The notes under the pieces: generated by a model
What the model was told of the DNA's origin: nothing
Seen by the model: only the letters and a program-made list of their open reading frames with translations
Database searches by the model: none
Part shown: one piece after another, positions 29,780 through 40,797 of the stretch
How the letters are laid out: each line of letters starts with the position of its first letter
How positions within the stretch are numbered: position 1 is the stretch's first letter
Translations under genes and position numbers: made by a program
NCBI RefSeq assembly: GCF_014650455.1
Contig: NZ_BMUZ01000001.1
Location: forward strand, 620,001 to 684,000
Reading direction: 5' to 3'
Length of the DNA: 64,000 bases
Origin: Streptomyces xanthochromogenes
GTDB lineage: Bacteria; Actinomycetota; Actinomycetes; Streptomycetales; Streptomycetaceae

Positions 29780-30654
29780 GTTTCTCCAAGCATCTGCTCG
29801 ATGAAGGCCCGTGACTCTCGGGGCGTGAGTGCGTGGGCCCGGATCATGCCATAGCGCAGTTCCAGGATCCTGAGCTGCTTCGGATCGGACACAGGTCGGC
29901 CGTTGAATGCCCCCTCAGTACGCCCCACCGCTGTACCGTCCGGAAATTTGAGCACCTCGATCAACCCACCTGTGCCGAAGTGGTCCTCGGAGCCTGTCGG
30001 CATCACCTGGATCGACACATTCCGCAACTGCCCCAACTCCAGGAGCCGTTCGAGCTGCCGACGCCATACCATTCTGCCTCCAACCGGACGGCGAAGCGTC
30101 ACCTCCTCCTGCACGAAGCCGAGCGTCGGTGCGGGTGACCTGTCGAAAACCGACCGGCGGGCCATCCTTGCGGCCACCATGCGCTCCGCCTCCTCGTCCG
30201 AGTAGGCGGGAAGCCACGCGTCGAATAGCGCCCGCATATGCCCCTCGGTCTGCAACAGGCCGTGGATGTTGTGGTTGCTGTACAACCCAACCTCGACCGC
30301 CTGCGCCTCCAACTCGGCCAGCTCCCGAACCTTCTTCGGATACCTGACCTTCGCCACGTCCTCCTTCATCGCCGCGATGAGCCCACCCGCCCCCAACACC
30401 TCGTCCGCCTTGTCCAGATACTCGGGCTGAGGGATCCGCTTGCCTCCCTCGATCTTGTAGACCATGTCCTCGCCGTACCCCACCGCAACCCCGAACTCGG
30501 CGGCCCGCATCCCCTTCGTCTCGCGCCGCAGTTTCAACTGGCGCCCAACCGTCGTGACCACGGCCACGCCCCAGTCGTCGTCCGGGTCGACCTCCCAGCC
30601 CGGCTCGTCCGCCTCGCCCTTGAGCCGGGCCGCCTCGCCGTCCACCTGCCGCAT
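29776..30654 (-). CDS. Xre-family regulator with DUF5753 (whiJ-like)
   Basis: 292 residues. The helix-turn-helix lies around residues 50-95 (VGRQLKLRRETKGMRAAEFG, VAVGYGEDMVYKIEGGKRIP). The long C-terminal DUF5753 sensor-like domain includes SNHNIHGLLQTEGHMRALFD and RRSVFDRSPAPTLGFVQEEV, ending in LRYGMIRAHALTPRESRAFI. ATG 30654 is favoured by GGAGGGG six bases upstream; the frame is open 12 codons further. Divergent from a HATPase gene, with direct repeats in the shared promoter. Confidence 0.9.
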   Translation of the reverse strand: MRQVDGEAARLKGEADEPGWEVDPDDDWGVAVVTTVGRQLKLRRETKGMRAAEFGVAVGYGEDMVYKIEGGKRIPQPEYLDKADEVLGAGGLIAAMKEDVAKVRYPKKVRELAELEAQAVEVGLYSNHNIHGLLQTEGHMRALFDAWLPAYSDEEAERMVAARMARRSVFDRSPAPTLGFVQEEVTLRRPVGGRMVWRRQLERLLELGQLRNVSIQVMPTGSEDHFGTGGLIEVLKFPDGTAVGRTEGAFNGRPVSDPKQLRILELRYGMIRAHALTPRESRAFIEQMLGET

Positions 30655-30721
30655 CCCGCACCCCTCCGTTGCACGTCCTCGCCGCAACACCCCTTACCCG
30701 TACAGCCCGTGCCGACAGCCA

Positions 30722-30762
30722 GGACAGCACCGGACAAACTCCGGACAGTCACCGTACGGACC
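30722..30762. promoter_or_regulatory. Direct GGACA repeats in the divergent whiJ/abaA-like promoter
   Basis: GGACA occurs at 30722, 30732 and 30743, and GGACC at 30758. The first three are spaced 10 and 11 bases, about one helical turn. They sit between the regulator gene and the divergent HATPase gene, so an operator for the Xre protein is plausible. Confidence 0.45.
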
Positions 30763-30809
30763 GATTGAGTCACTGTTCACGGTAGGCGCGCAGCGCCACG
30801 CTCAGTCAC

Positions 30810-31250
30810 GTGAACCAGGAAAACGTCACCCAACTCCCCATCCCCGCGCGGCACTTCGGCGTGCTGCTGTCCTCCACGCCACGCGGCGCGCACCTGGCCC
30901 GCTTCCTCGCCACGGAGTGGCTGCGCACCTGGGGCCTGCCACCCGGCGCCATCGGCACCGCCGAACACCTCGTCGCCGAGCTCGCCGCGAACGCCGCCAC
31001 GCACGGCCGGCTCCCCGGGCGGGATTTCCGGCTTGCCCTCCACGCCACCACAGACGTGCTCCGCATCGAGGTGACGGACACCCGCGGTGACGCTCTCCCC
31101 CGACGCCGGCCCCCGTCCCCGGACGCCGTGTCGGGACGCGGCCTGATCCTCGTGGAGGCGTTCGCCGACCGCTGGGGCGTCGACATCGGACCCGTCCCCC
31201 GTAAGACCGTCTGGACCGAGCTCGACCTTCTTCCGGCGGACGCACCGTAG
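30810..31250 (+). CDS. HATPase_c protein, anti-sigma-factor/abaA-like
   Basis: 146 residues. GHKL-type ATPase: N-box TAEHLVAELAANAATHGR, G1-like IEVTDTRGD, G2-like SGRGLILVEAFADRWGV. This is the RsbW/SpoIIAB-like fold common in Streptomyces, often next to whiJ-like regulators. It may bind a partner regulator or sigma factor; the target is unknown. GTG start at 30810. Confidence 0.85.
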   Translation: MNQENVTQLPIPARHFGVLLSSTPRGAHLARFLATEWLRTWGLPPGAIGTAEHLVAELAANAATHGRLPGRDFRLALHATTDVLRIEVTDTRGDALPRRRPPSPDAVSGRGLILVEAFADRWGVDIGPVPRKTVWTELDLLPADAP

Positions 31251-31370
31251 AGAAGGAGCGGGAGAGAAGAAATCGCGTGCCCCGGCACCACCGGGACGCA
31301 ACCCCGCCCCCCGCTCCCCCATCTCACTGGGCGCGCGATCCCGCCGGATCGCGGGGATGCGGGGCGAGCG

Positions 31371-33422
31371 ATGGACGGGACGCACGTGGACGAGACGGCA
31401 AGGCCCGCGGGGCCGGGGCGAAGGGCCGTACTGGGGAGCGCCGCCGCCGCGGGGCTCACCGTCGGCCTCGCGGGATGTTCCGTGCCCCGCACGGGCCGGG
31501 GGCGCCTGGCGGGCCCGGCCGCCCCGCTCGGCGCCGCACCCCGCCGCCCCCTCCTCCTCCAGATCCTCGCCCACCCCGACGACGACCTGTACTTCATGAA
31601 CCCGGACACCCAGCACACCCTGGACTCCGGGGTCCCGCTGGTCAGCGTCTACGTCACCGGCGGAGAGGCCAACGGCGACAACCGGGTGGTCAGCGACACC
31701 GGGCCGCACGTGTACGACAAGGCCGCCTATTCCTCCGCCCGGCACCAGGGGCTGCGGCAGGCGTACGCCACCCTGCTCGGGATGGACAGGTACACCCCGT
31801 GGGACAAGTCCGTCGCCGAGCTGCGCGGAGGGCATCGCGCCGAGGTCAACCGGCTCCAACACCAGGGCCGCAGCGTGGAGTTGGTGTTCCTCAACACCGC
31901 CATGCACACCCCGCTCGGGGGGAGGATGGGGCTGCCGAGCCTCTGGGAGGACCGTCACCTCCAGCTGCCCGTCGTCATCGCCGAAGGGTCCCCGCTCACC
32001 CGGGCGAAGGCGTACACGTACGACAGCCTGGTGGACGTTCTCGAGGGGCTCCTCGCCGACTACGCGCCCACCCTCGTCCAGACCCTCGACCCCGACCCGG
32101 ACATCCAGCACAGCTCGCCGGCCGACCGCTCGCACGACTCCGAGCAGCCGGGGTACTCCGACCACGCCGACCACACCGCCGCCGCCTCCTTCGCCTGGGC
32201 CGCGATGATCCGGCACGCCGAACGCGGCAACGCCTTCCTCGCCACCGCCTACCGGGCGTACTACAACCGGCACTGGCCCAAGAACCTGCCGCCCAGGGTG
32301 CTCGCCGAGAAGGCCGCGCATCTCGTGCCGTACGGCGGTAGCAAGGACTGGCAGTGCGGGAACCCCGGCGGGTGCGGAGATTACAACGTGGGCGGGAACC
32401 GGCCGCTGACCAACTGGAAGGGATGGGTGCGCTCCACCCACTACCGCCACCCCGGCGCCCGGCTGCTGGCCCCCGGCGACGGCTCCCACGCCTACGGCGT
32501 GCTCGGGCTGCGGGCCGTGCGGTGGAGCCGGAACCCGGACGACGGCTGGGGCGCACCCGAGGACCTGGGTGGCTCGCCGCTCGCGCCCGTGCTCGGCGGT
32601 GCCACCCTGGCCGACGGGCGGCAGCTGCTCTTCGCCCTGCGGTTCTCCTCGCTGCGGGGGCGTGCCGGCGCCAACACCCGCGAGATCGTCGCCCTTGAAC
32701 AGGGCGCGCCCGGTGGGAAGTTCGGCGCGTGGAAGGGGCTCGGGAATCCCGAGCGGGGGGACGACCGGGGGCGCCGGATCGGGCCGCCCACCGCGGTCGC
32801 CGCACCGGACGGCCGCGTCCATCTCTTCGTGCGCAACGCCGACCGCGGCATCAGCTCCCGCATCCGCGAGGCCGACGGCAGCTGGACACCGTGGCGCGAT
32901 CTGGGCGGGGAGTCCGTGCAGGAGGGGCTGAGCGCCGTCGTGGACGGTCGCGGGCGCGTCCACGTCTTCGCGGCCGGCGCCGACACCGTGCACCACTGGT
33001 CCCAGAGCGCCCCCGGGCGCCCGCTCGCACCCGTGCCGTCCCGGCTGCCGCTCGCCGTGGACGCGGTGGCCCCGGTCGCTCTCGGCGACGGCGTACAGCT
33101 GCTCTACCGCTCCTCGGCCGATCCGAAGAAGGCCCGCCATGACCCGGGCTCCCCCGCGTCCCCGCGCCTCACCTCCGTCCACGCGGACGGCAGCGCGGCG
33201 AAGCCGGTCGCCCTCGACGGGTACGGTCCGGTCGGCGCGGCCGGCGGATACGTGCTGGGCACGGACGAGCAGGGCCGGGTCCAACTCGTGGGCGCGGGAC
33301 GGGCGTCGAAGCGGCCCCGGGGAGTGGTCCCGGTGGGCCCGCCCACGCTGTCCGTCCACGACGGGCACCCGCTCGCGCTGGGCCTCGGGGTGGACGCCGC
33401 TCCCTGGTCCTGGCGGCCCTGA
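31371..33422 (+). CDS. PIG-L family deacetylase lipoprotein with beta-propeller-like C-terminus
   Basis: 683 residues. N-terminus with twin arginine GRRAVLGSAA and lipobox LAGC (Cys36), so probably exported by Tat and lipid-anchored. The PIG-L/LmbE domain starts at LLLQILAHPDDDLYFMNPDT, with AHPDDD the zinc-binding motif and SDHADHTAA the later His motif. The last 300 residues contain repeated Trp/Gly-Asp segments (WSRNPDDGWG, GSWTPWRDLG, HHWSQSAPG) like PLL lectin propellers. Likely removes acetyl groups from an amino-sugar substrate outside the cell; the substrate is unknown. Confidence 0.88.
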   Translation: MDGTHVDETARPAGPGRRAVLGSAAAAGLTVGLAGCSVPRTGRGRLAGPAAPLGAAPRRPLLLQILAHPDDDLYFMNPDTQHTLDSGVPLVSVYVTGGEANGDNRVVSDTGPHVYDKAAYSSARHQGLRQAYATLLGMDRYTPWDKSVAELRGGHRAEVNRLQHQGRSVELVFLNTAMHTPLGGRMGLPSLWEDRHLQLPVVIAEGSPLTRAKAYTYDSLVDVLEGLLADYAPTLVQTLDPDPDIQHSSPADRSHDSEQPGYSDHADHTAAASFAWAAMIRHAERGNAFLATAYRAYYNRHWPKNLPPRVLAEKAAHLVPYGGSKDWQCGNPGGCGDYNVGGNRPLTNWKGWVRSTHYRHPGARLLAPGDGSHAYGVLGLRAVRWSRNPDDGWGAPEDLGGSPLAPVLGGATLADGRQLLFALRFSSLRGRAGANTREIVALEQGAPGGKFGAWKGLGNPERGDDRGRRIGPPTAVAAPDGRVHLFVRNADRGISSRIREADGSWTPWRDLGGESVQEGLSAVVDGRGRVHVFAAGADTVHHWSQSAPGRPLAPVPSRLPLAVDAVAPVALGDGVQLLYRSSADPKKARHDPGSPASPRLTSVHADGSAAKPVALDGYGPVGAAGGYVLGTDEQGRVQLVGAGRASKRPRGVVPVGPPTLSVHDGHPLALGLGVDAAPWSWRP

Positions 33423-33449
33423 AGCCTCCCTGAGCCCCGTACGAACAGC

Positions 33450-33485
33450 GAAGAGCCCCGCACCTCGAAAGGTGCGGGGCTCTTC
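33450..33485. terminator. Bidirectional terminator between the PIG-L gene and tuf
   Basis: Perfect 16-bp stem (33450-33465 with 33470-33485) closed by a CGAA tetraloop. It lies between two convergent stop codons, 40 bases past tuf. Confidence 0.9.
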
Positions 33486-33524
33486 TGACAGCTCAGCGAG
33501 CTACCAGGTCAGACGGTCAAGTAC

Positions 33525-34718
<1,194 letters not shown>

Positions 34719-34795
34719 TGGGGTCCTCCTGCGGAGTGGTTCTGGTACGCCTTACTCATCGGCGCCAGGTGATCTTTGCTGGGATGCCGGGGCCC

Positions 34796-34837
34796 GGGGC
34801 ACTCACCGTAAACCTGATGGTTTACGCCGAATGCCCC
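34796..34837. other. Nested hairpin in the fusA-tuf spacer
   Basis: The inner stem pairs 34807-34814 with 34819-34826 (8 bp, loop TGAT). The outer GGGGCA (34796-34801) pairs with TGCCCC (34832-34837) around 5-nt internal loops. It lies about 78 bases upstream of tuf, so it may affect tuf mRNA stability or its separate transcription. Confidence 0.6.
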
Positions 34838-34878
34838 AGTGGCTCCGGTGACAAGCCTAAAGCGTGAACTCGGAGGAG

Positions 34879-37005
<2,127 letters not shown>

Positions 37006-37044
37006 ATCGGCTCAGTCTTCTCTCGGTCTCGATGTGGGTAGCGA

Positions 37045-37515
37045 CTACCAGCGGTAGTGCGCGAAGGCCTTGTTGGACTCGGCCATCTTGTGGGTGTCCT
37101 CACGCTTCTTGACCGCAGCGCCGAGGCCGTTGGAGGCGTCGAGCAGCTCGTTCATGAGGCGTTCGGTCATGGTCTTCTCACGGCGGGCGCGGGAGTAACC
37201 CACGACCCAGCGCAGCGCGAGGGTCGAGGCGCGACCGGGCTTGACCTCGATCGGCACCTGGTAGGTGGCGCCACCAACACGGCGGGACTTGACCTCAAGA
37301 GACGGCTTGACGTTCTCGAGGGCGCGCTTCAGCGTGATGACCGGGTCGGCGCCGGTCTTCTCGCGGAGGCCTTCCATGGCGCCGTAGACGATCCGCTCGG
37401 CGGTGGAACGCTTGCCGTCAAGCAGGATCTTGTTGATCAGCGAGGTGACAAGAGGAGAGCTGTAGACCGGGTCGATGATGACCGGGCGCTTCGGGGCGGG
37501 GCCCTTACGAGGCAT
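37045..37515 (-). CDS. rpsG: 30S ribosomal protein S7
   Basis: Head-assembly initiator; str-operon regulator in E. coli. 156 residues: [40 protein letters not shown] and [15 protein letters not shown]. Two bases after the rpsL stop. Confidence 0.98.
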   Translation of the reverse strand: MPRKGPAPKRPVIIDPVYSSPLVTSLINKILLDGKRSTAERIVYGAMEGLREKTGADPVITLKRALENVKPSLEVKSRRVGGATYQVPIEVKPGRASTLALRWVVGYSRARREKTMTERLMNELLDASNGLGAAVKKREDTHKMAESNKAFAHYRW

Positions 37516-37517
37516 TC

Positions 37518-37889
37518 TTACTTCTCCTTCTTGGCGCCGTAGCGGCTGCGGGCCTGCTTGCGGTTCTTGACACCCTGGGTGTCGAGCGAGCCGCGGATGA
37601 TCTTGTAACGAACACCCGGCAGGTCCTTCACACGGCCACCACGCACGAGCACGATCGAGTGCTCCTGCAGGTTGTGTCCCTCACCCGGGATGTAGGCCGT
37701 GACCTCGATGCCGGAGGTCAGACGCACACGCGCGACCTTACGGAGCGCCGAGTTCGGCTTCTTCGGGGTGGTCGTGAACACACGCGTGCAGACGCCGCGG
37801 CGCTGGGGCGAACCCTCGAGCGCGGGCGTCTTGTTCTTCTCGACCTTGTCCTGCCGGCCCTTCCGGACCAGCTGCTGGATCGTAGGCAC
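37518..37889 (-). CDS. rpsL: 30S ribosomal protein S12
   Basis: Decoding-centre protein. 123 residues: [40 protein letters not shown], and [20 protein letters not shown]. The lysines where streptomycin-resistance changes occur (in TTPKKPN and GRVKDLP) are wild type. GTG start at 37889. First gene of the str operon. Confidence 0.98.
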   Translation of the reverse strand: MPTIQQLVRKGRQDKVEKNKTPALEGSPQRRGVCTRVFTTTPKKPNSALRKVARVRLTSGIEVTAYIPGEGHNLQEHSIVLVRGGRVKDLPGVRYKIIRGSLDTQGVKNRKQARSRYGAKKEK

Positions 37890-37935
37890 TACTTCTCCGG
37901 TTTCTGTGTGCCGTAGTAAAACTAACCTGAAACAC

Positions 37936-37968
37936 GTCTCCGACCCACGCGGTCGGGTGTGTCGAATA
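37936..37968 (-). promoter_or_regulatory. Leader element shared by rpsL and rpsJ
   Basis: Second copy of the element at 27060-27092, here 47 bases before the rpsL start. The stem CCGACC / GGTCGG and loop are conserved exactly. The differences are outside the stem. The rest of the 37890-38214 spacer shows no gene. Confidence 0.6.
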
Positions 37969-38214
37969 CTGCATGCTCCCGCCCGGGGGCAGGAGAAGCG
38001 CAGATTGCGGCGGCCGGTCTAGGAGCTCGCGCTGCGGACGTAGGCACGCAGCGGAGCCCAGGCACACCCCAGGCACAAGGTCTGAGCGTACCTACCTCAT
38101 CGACTTGGGTCAAAACAAATGCCGTCCACGCCGACACGCCGGTGAACGACCCGGCGACCGCCCCGCCTGATCCCGGGTCCGATCCCGCGTCCCGGATCGA
38201 CTCCGGTCGGCCTT

Positions 38215-38247
38215 CCGTCGGCTCCGGGCCGGACCCGGAGCCGACGG
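38215..38247 (-). terminator. Hairpin terminator after the Xre gene
   Basis: Perfect 14-bp stem (38215-38228 with 38234-38247), loop CCGGA, starting 11 bases past the stop codon. Confidence 0.8.
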
Positions 38248-38257
38248 AGGGCGTCGT

Positions 38258-38716
38258 TCAGCTGCTCGCCGAGGCGTCGCGCCGCCTGGGGCGCACGCCC
38301 TCGGGGCGGGCCCCGCTCACGGCGATGATCATCTCCGCCATCTCGACGAACTGCCGGCGGTGACTGTCGGGGATGCCGAGCAGCTCGGCCGCCTCGGCCG
38401 GCGTGACCCGTCCGCGCCCGGCTCCCCCGGCGGCCCCGTCCGGCACCGGCAGGTCGTCGGCCGTGACCCGGCCCGACTCGATCAGCATGTCCCGAAGGCC
38501 GACCCCGAGGACCCGCGCGAGAGCGCGCATGGTCTCCAGGTCGGGCAGGCTCTGCCGCTGCAACAGCCGGGTCACTGCGGCCCGGTGCACTCCGGCGTCC
38601 TCGGCGAGCCGGGACCGTCCGCCGCCCCGCGGACTGTCGATGTCATATCCGCGCTCGCGCATCAGGTCCTCGACCCAGCCCGCAAACCGCTCCATATCCG
38701 AGCTTTTCTCGCCCAT
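38258..38716 (-). CDS. Xre-family helix-turn-helix regulator of the tail locus
   Basis: 152 residues. The HTH is SRLAEDAGVHRAAVTRLLQR followed by SLPDLETMRALARVLGVGLR (about residues 35-75). The C-terminal helical part holds VTPAEAAELLGIPDSHRRQF. ATG 38716 with GGAGGG eight bases upstream; the open frame continues 190 codons more without support. Divergent from the WhiB-like operon, with copies of a 17-bp motif in the shared promoter and before the tail genes. By position it is the best candidate for the locus repressor or switch (inference). Confidence 0.85.
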   Translation of the reverse strand: MGEKSSDMERFAGWVEDLMRERGYDIDSPRGGGRSRLAEDAGVHRAAVTRLLQRQSLPDLETMRALARVLGVGLRDMLIESGRVTADDLPVPDGAAGGAGRGRVTPAEAAELLGIPDSHRRQFVEMAEMIIAVSGARPEGVRPRRRDASASS

Positions 38717-38779
38717 AGCACGCTCCCTCCGCAACCATCCCGACCCTACCGTCCGTTCGCGCGCGCAATAACCAGCATG

Positions 38780-38796
38780 GTGTGCGAGTCCGCAAC
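38780..38796 (-). promoter_or_regulatory. 17-bp motif copy 1, upstream of the Xre gene
   Basis: Minus strand GTTGCGGACTCGCACAC, about 64 bases before the Xre start. It matches copies at 38893-38909 and 41045-41061. Confidence 0.55.
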
Positions 38797-38892
38797 TAGC
38801 CACCCTGACAGGCAAAATCGCAGTATTGGCTGCGTGAAGGTATGGAGAAGGAGGCACGGAGGGTCGGTACGGAACGACGATGAGCGACATTT

Positions 38893-38909
38893 GTTGCGCA
38901 CTCGCACGC
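38893..38909 (+). promoter_or_regulatory. 17-bp motif copy 2, upstream of the WhiB-like operon
   Basis: Plus strand GTTGCGCACTCGCACGC, 14 of 17 identical to copy 1. It is followed after 12 bases by a -10-like TAACGT, then by ATTGCGCAAC. The surrounding 38717-39032 gap has no other gene. Confidence 0.55.
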
Positions 38910-39032
38910 AATATCGGTAACGTTGATTGCGCAACCGCAACAAGGGGTGCCCGCAACCCCCTCCACGTTCCTCGTCTCCTGCCTCCGTGCACTCCCCGTG
39001 CTCCCGGCGCCTCCCGAGAGGGATTCCATCCC

Positions 39033-39353
39033 ATGCCCGCACCCGCGCTCGTCCGCGCACCCCTGTCCCGGGGAGCCCACCCCGCCGCCCGGCGCTCCCA
39101 GGACTGGCGCTCCCACGCCGCCTGCATCGGCCTGCCCGACCGCGCGGTCTTCGCCCGCGAGCCCGAGGCGGCTCGGCCCGCCCTGCGCGCCTGCGGCATC
39201 TGCCCCGTCCGCCGCGCCTGCCTGGAGGCCGTCGCCCCGCGTACCAGCTGGTTCGACGGCGTCAGCGGCGGGCGGCTGTGGCGCAACGGCCAGGAAGTTC
39301 CCGTCCCCGTCCCCGCCCGGTCCCGTGCCGGCCGTCTTCAGGAGCAGTCATGA
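39033..39353 (+). CDS. WhiB-like (Wbl) regulator
   Basis: 106 residues. The four iron-sulfur ligands are C31 (HAACIG), C54 and C57 (CGICPVRRAC) and C63, spaced C-X22-C-X2-C-X5-C. The turn motif is GVSGGR (residues 76-81), where most Wbl proteins have Trp. Wbl proteins bind a 4Fe-4S cluster and usually act with sigma HrdB; several are phage-borne. ATG 39033 with GAGAGGGA upstream is preferred over an ATG 51 codons earlier inside the promoter. It overlaps the next gene (ATGA). Confidence 0.85.
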   Translation: MPAPALVRAPLSRGAHPAARRSQDWRSHAACIGLPDRAVFAREPEAARPALRACGICPVRRACLEAVAPRTSWFDGVSGGRLWRNGQEVPVPVPARSRAGRLQEQS

Positions 39354-40027
39354 GTCACCGTCCCGACCCCGCCGCCGTCTGGTTCGGCATCCTGCTCCGC
39401 CAGTTCCCCGAGCTGCACCAGGAGCTCGCCCCCAGCCGCGGCGCCCGTCCGCTCGGCGCCGGGCACTCGGGCCGGCCCACCGCTCCGGCCGCGCCGATCC
39501 GCCTGTTCGTCTCCGACACCATCCGCGACATCACGGACGGCGTGGTCGAGCTGGAGGAGGCGGTGTGCGAGAAGCTCCGCCTGCCGCGTCCGCCGCGCGG
39601 CACGGTGCTCGATCGACTGGGCCGGCTCGTCGCCCTGCTCGACCGGGTCGCCGAGCGGCCGGTCCTCGCCGAGCACGTACGGGGCGAGGCCCGCCGGATG
39701 GCCCGCCGCTGCTCGCTGGCGCTCGGCGACGCCGAAAGCCCGGTCCGCGTCGGGGGCCGCTGCCCGCACTGCGACTCCGTGTCCCTGCGCGTCTTCCCGC
39801 ACCGCGAGACCGTTCTGTGCGTCAACCCGGGCTGCCGCTGCGCGACTTCGGACTGCGGCTGCCGCACCGACGCGGCGCACCGGCACGCCTGGGCCCGCGA
39901 CGCATGGCAGGACCTGGCGGAGACGACGGCCGGCGACCTGGCGGAGCTGACGTCGGCTCAGGACGGGGTGCGGCCGGGTCCCGACGGGCTCGACCGGCCC
40001 GACTCGAAGGGGGCGGGCGCACGATGA
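39350..40027 (+). CDS. Cysteine-rich zinc-ribbon-like protein of the regulatory operon
   Basis: 225 residues. A helical first part (AAVWFGILLRQFPELHQELA, DTIRDITDGVVELEEAVCEK) is followed by a cysteine cluster GRCPHCDSVSLRVFPHRE and LCVNPGCRCATSDCGCR, likely to bind zinc. No family recognised; similar proteins sit next to phage-type regulators in Streptomyces. ATG 39350 has GGAG and overlaps the Wbl stop by four bases. It is itself overlapped by the next ATG. Confidence 0.75.
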   Translation: MSHRPDPAAVWFGILLRQFPELHQELAPSRGARPLGAGHSGRPTAPAAPIRLFVSDTIRDITDGVVELEEAVCEKLRLPRPPRGTVLDRLGRLVALLDRVAERPVLAEHVRGEARRMARRCSLALGDAESPVRVGGRCPHCDSVSLRVFPHRETVLCVNPGCRCATSDCGCRTDAAHRHAWARDAWQDLAETTAGDLAELTSAQDGVRPGPDGLDRPDSKGAGAR

Positions 40028-40266
40028 GTACGACGCGTACGGTCCGACCGGCCGGTGCCACACCGCTCTACCCGCCGACCGCCGCCCTCATCACCACGGC
40101 GATGGCGGCCGAGGAGGCGGCGGTCGCCCCGGGCACCATCCGCAAGTGGGTCCAGCTCGGGCACATAGCGCCGGCGGGCCGCAGCGGCCGTTCCCACCTC
40201 TTCCGCCTGGCGGACGTCTTCGCCGCCGAGCGCGCGACCCGCCGAGCACACGAGCTCCGCGCCTGA
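40024..40266 (+). CDS. Excisionase/MerR-like small DNA-binding protein
   Basis: 80 residues with one helix-turn-helix of the excisionase type (AEEAAVAPGTIRKWVQLGHI, then APAGRSGRSHLFRLADVFAA). Such proteins either help excision or act as small activators. No integrase is visible, so a regulator role is more likely (inference). Start overlaps the previous stop (ATGA at 40024-40027). Confidence 0.8.
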   Translation: MSTTRTVRPAGATPLYPPTAALITTAMAAEEAAVAPGTIRKWVQLGHIAPAGRSGRSHLFRLADVFAAERATRRAHELRA

Positions 40267-40340
40267 CCTTCCTCTACAGGTACCGCCTCTATGGATAGGG
40301 AGATAGGGCTCCACAGAGACGGCCTGCCCGGCTCCTCTAT

Positions 40341-40391
40341 ATGTGCGGTGCTGCTGCATGTGCAGTGTTGCTACATGTGCAGTGCTGCCGG
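40341..40391. repeat. Three 17-bp tandem repeats
   Basis: Units start at 40341, 40358 and 40375, each beginning ATGTGC (second and third ATGTGCAGTG), with no spacer. GCTCCT(C)TATA-like sequence flanks both ends (40331 and 40394). The array lies after the excisionase-like gene and before the bidirectional hairpin. Confidence 0.75.
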
Positions 40392-40441
40392 GGCTCCTAT
40401 ACATACGCCGGCCCTCCCCGACCCCCTTCGCTCCCCATACG

Positions 40442-40480
40442 AACAGTGCCCCGCAGCCGATGTGGCTGCGGGGCACTGTT
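40442..40480. terminator. Bidirectional terminator
   Basis: Perfect 17-bp stem (40442-40458 with 40464-40480), loop GATGT, between convergent genes. Confidence 0.9.
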
Positions 40481-40497
40481 GCGTACGCGTTCGACGG

Positions 40498-40797
40498 CTA
40501 CCGCACCCGGGGGCGCGGGGCGCCACGGCCGGCCGGGCCCCGGACGTCCCACGCCGGCACCTGGTAGACCTGCGCGCCGGCCGGACTGTCGTCCCCCAGG
40601 GTGGCCATCGCCTCCTGCCACCCGGAGACGAACCCGTTGAGCTCCGCGTCCCCGATGGCCCGCTCCGCCACCTTGCCGACGACCGCGGTGAGCGCCTGGG
40701 CGACCTCGGGCGTGAAGGAGCCGGAGTTGGCCGAGTCGGCGGCCACTTCCACGGTGGCGATCACCACGTCCGAGACGCGCTCGCTGTACACGCTCAC
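40498..40797 (-). CDS. Small conserved-looking protein of unknown function
   Basis: 99 residues, soluble: SVYSERVSDVVIATVEVAAD, TPEVAQALTAVVGKVAERAI, and a C-terminal Arg/Pro/Gly tail. No family recognised. GTG 40797 with GGGGGAG seven bases upstream decides the start. It is transcribed against both the regulatory operon and the tail genes, so it may be an independent cargo or control gene. Confidence 0.65.
   Translation of the reverse strand: MSVYSERVSDVVIATVEVAADSANSGSFTPEVAQALTAVVGKVAERAIGDAELNGFVSGWQEAMATLGDDSPAGAQVYQVPAWDVRGPAGRGAPRPRVR

Noticed and set aside
30777..33368. 863-residue minus-strand open frame opposite the PIG-L gene
   Set aside because: Low-complexity Gly/Arg/Val sequence without family; it mirrors the real plus-strand gene.
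38880..39032. Earlier ATG start for the WhiB-like gene
   Set aside because: It would put 51 codons of unrelated sequence, including the promoter motif, in front of the Wbl domain; ATG 39033 has the ribosome-binding site.
40341..40391. CRISPR array
   Set aside because: Repeats are only 17 bp, three in number, imperfect and without spacers; no cas genes.
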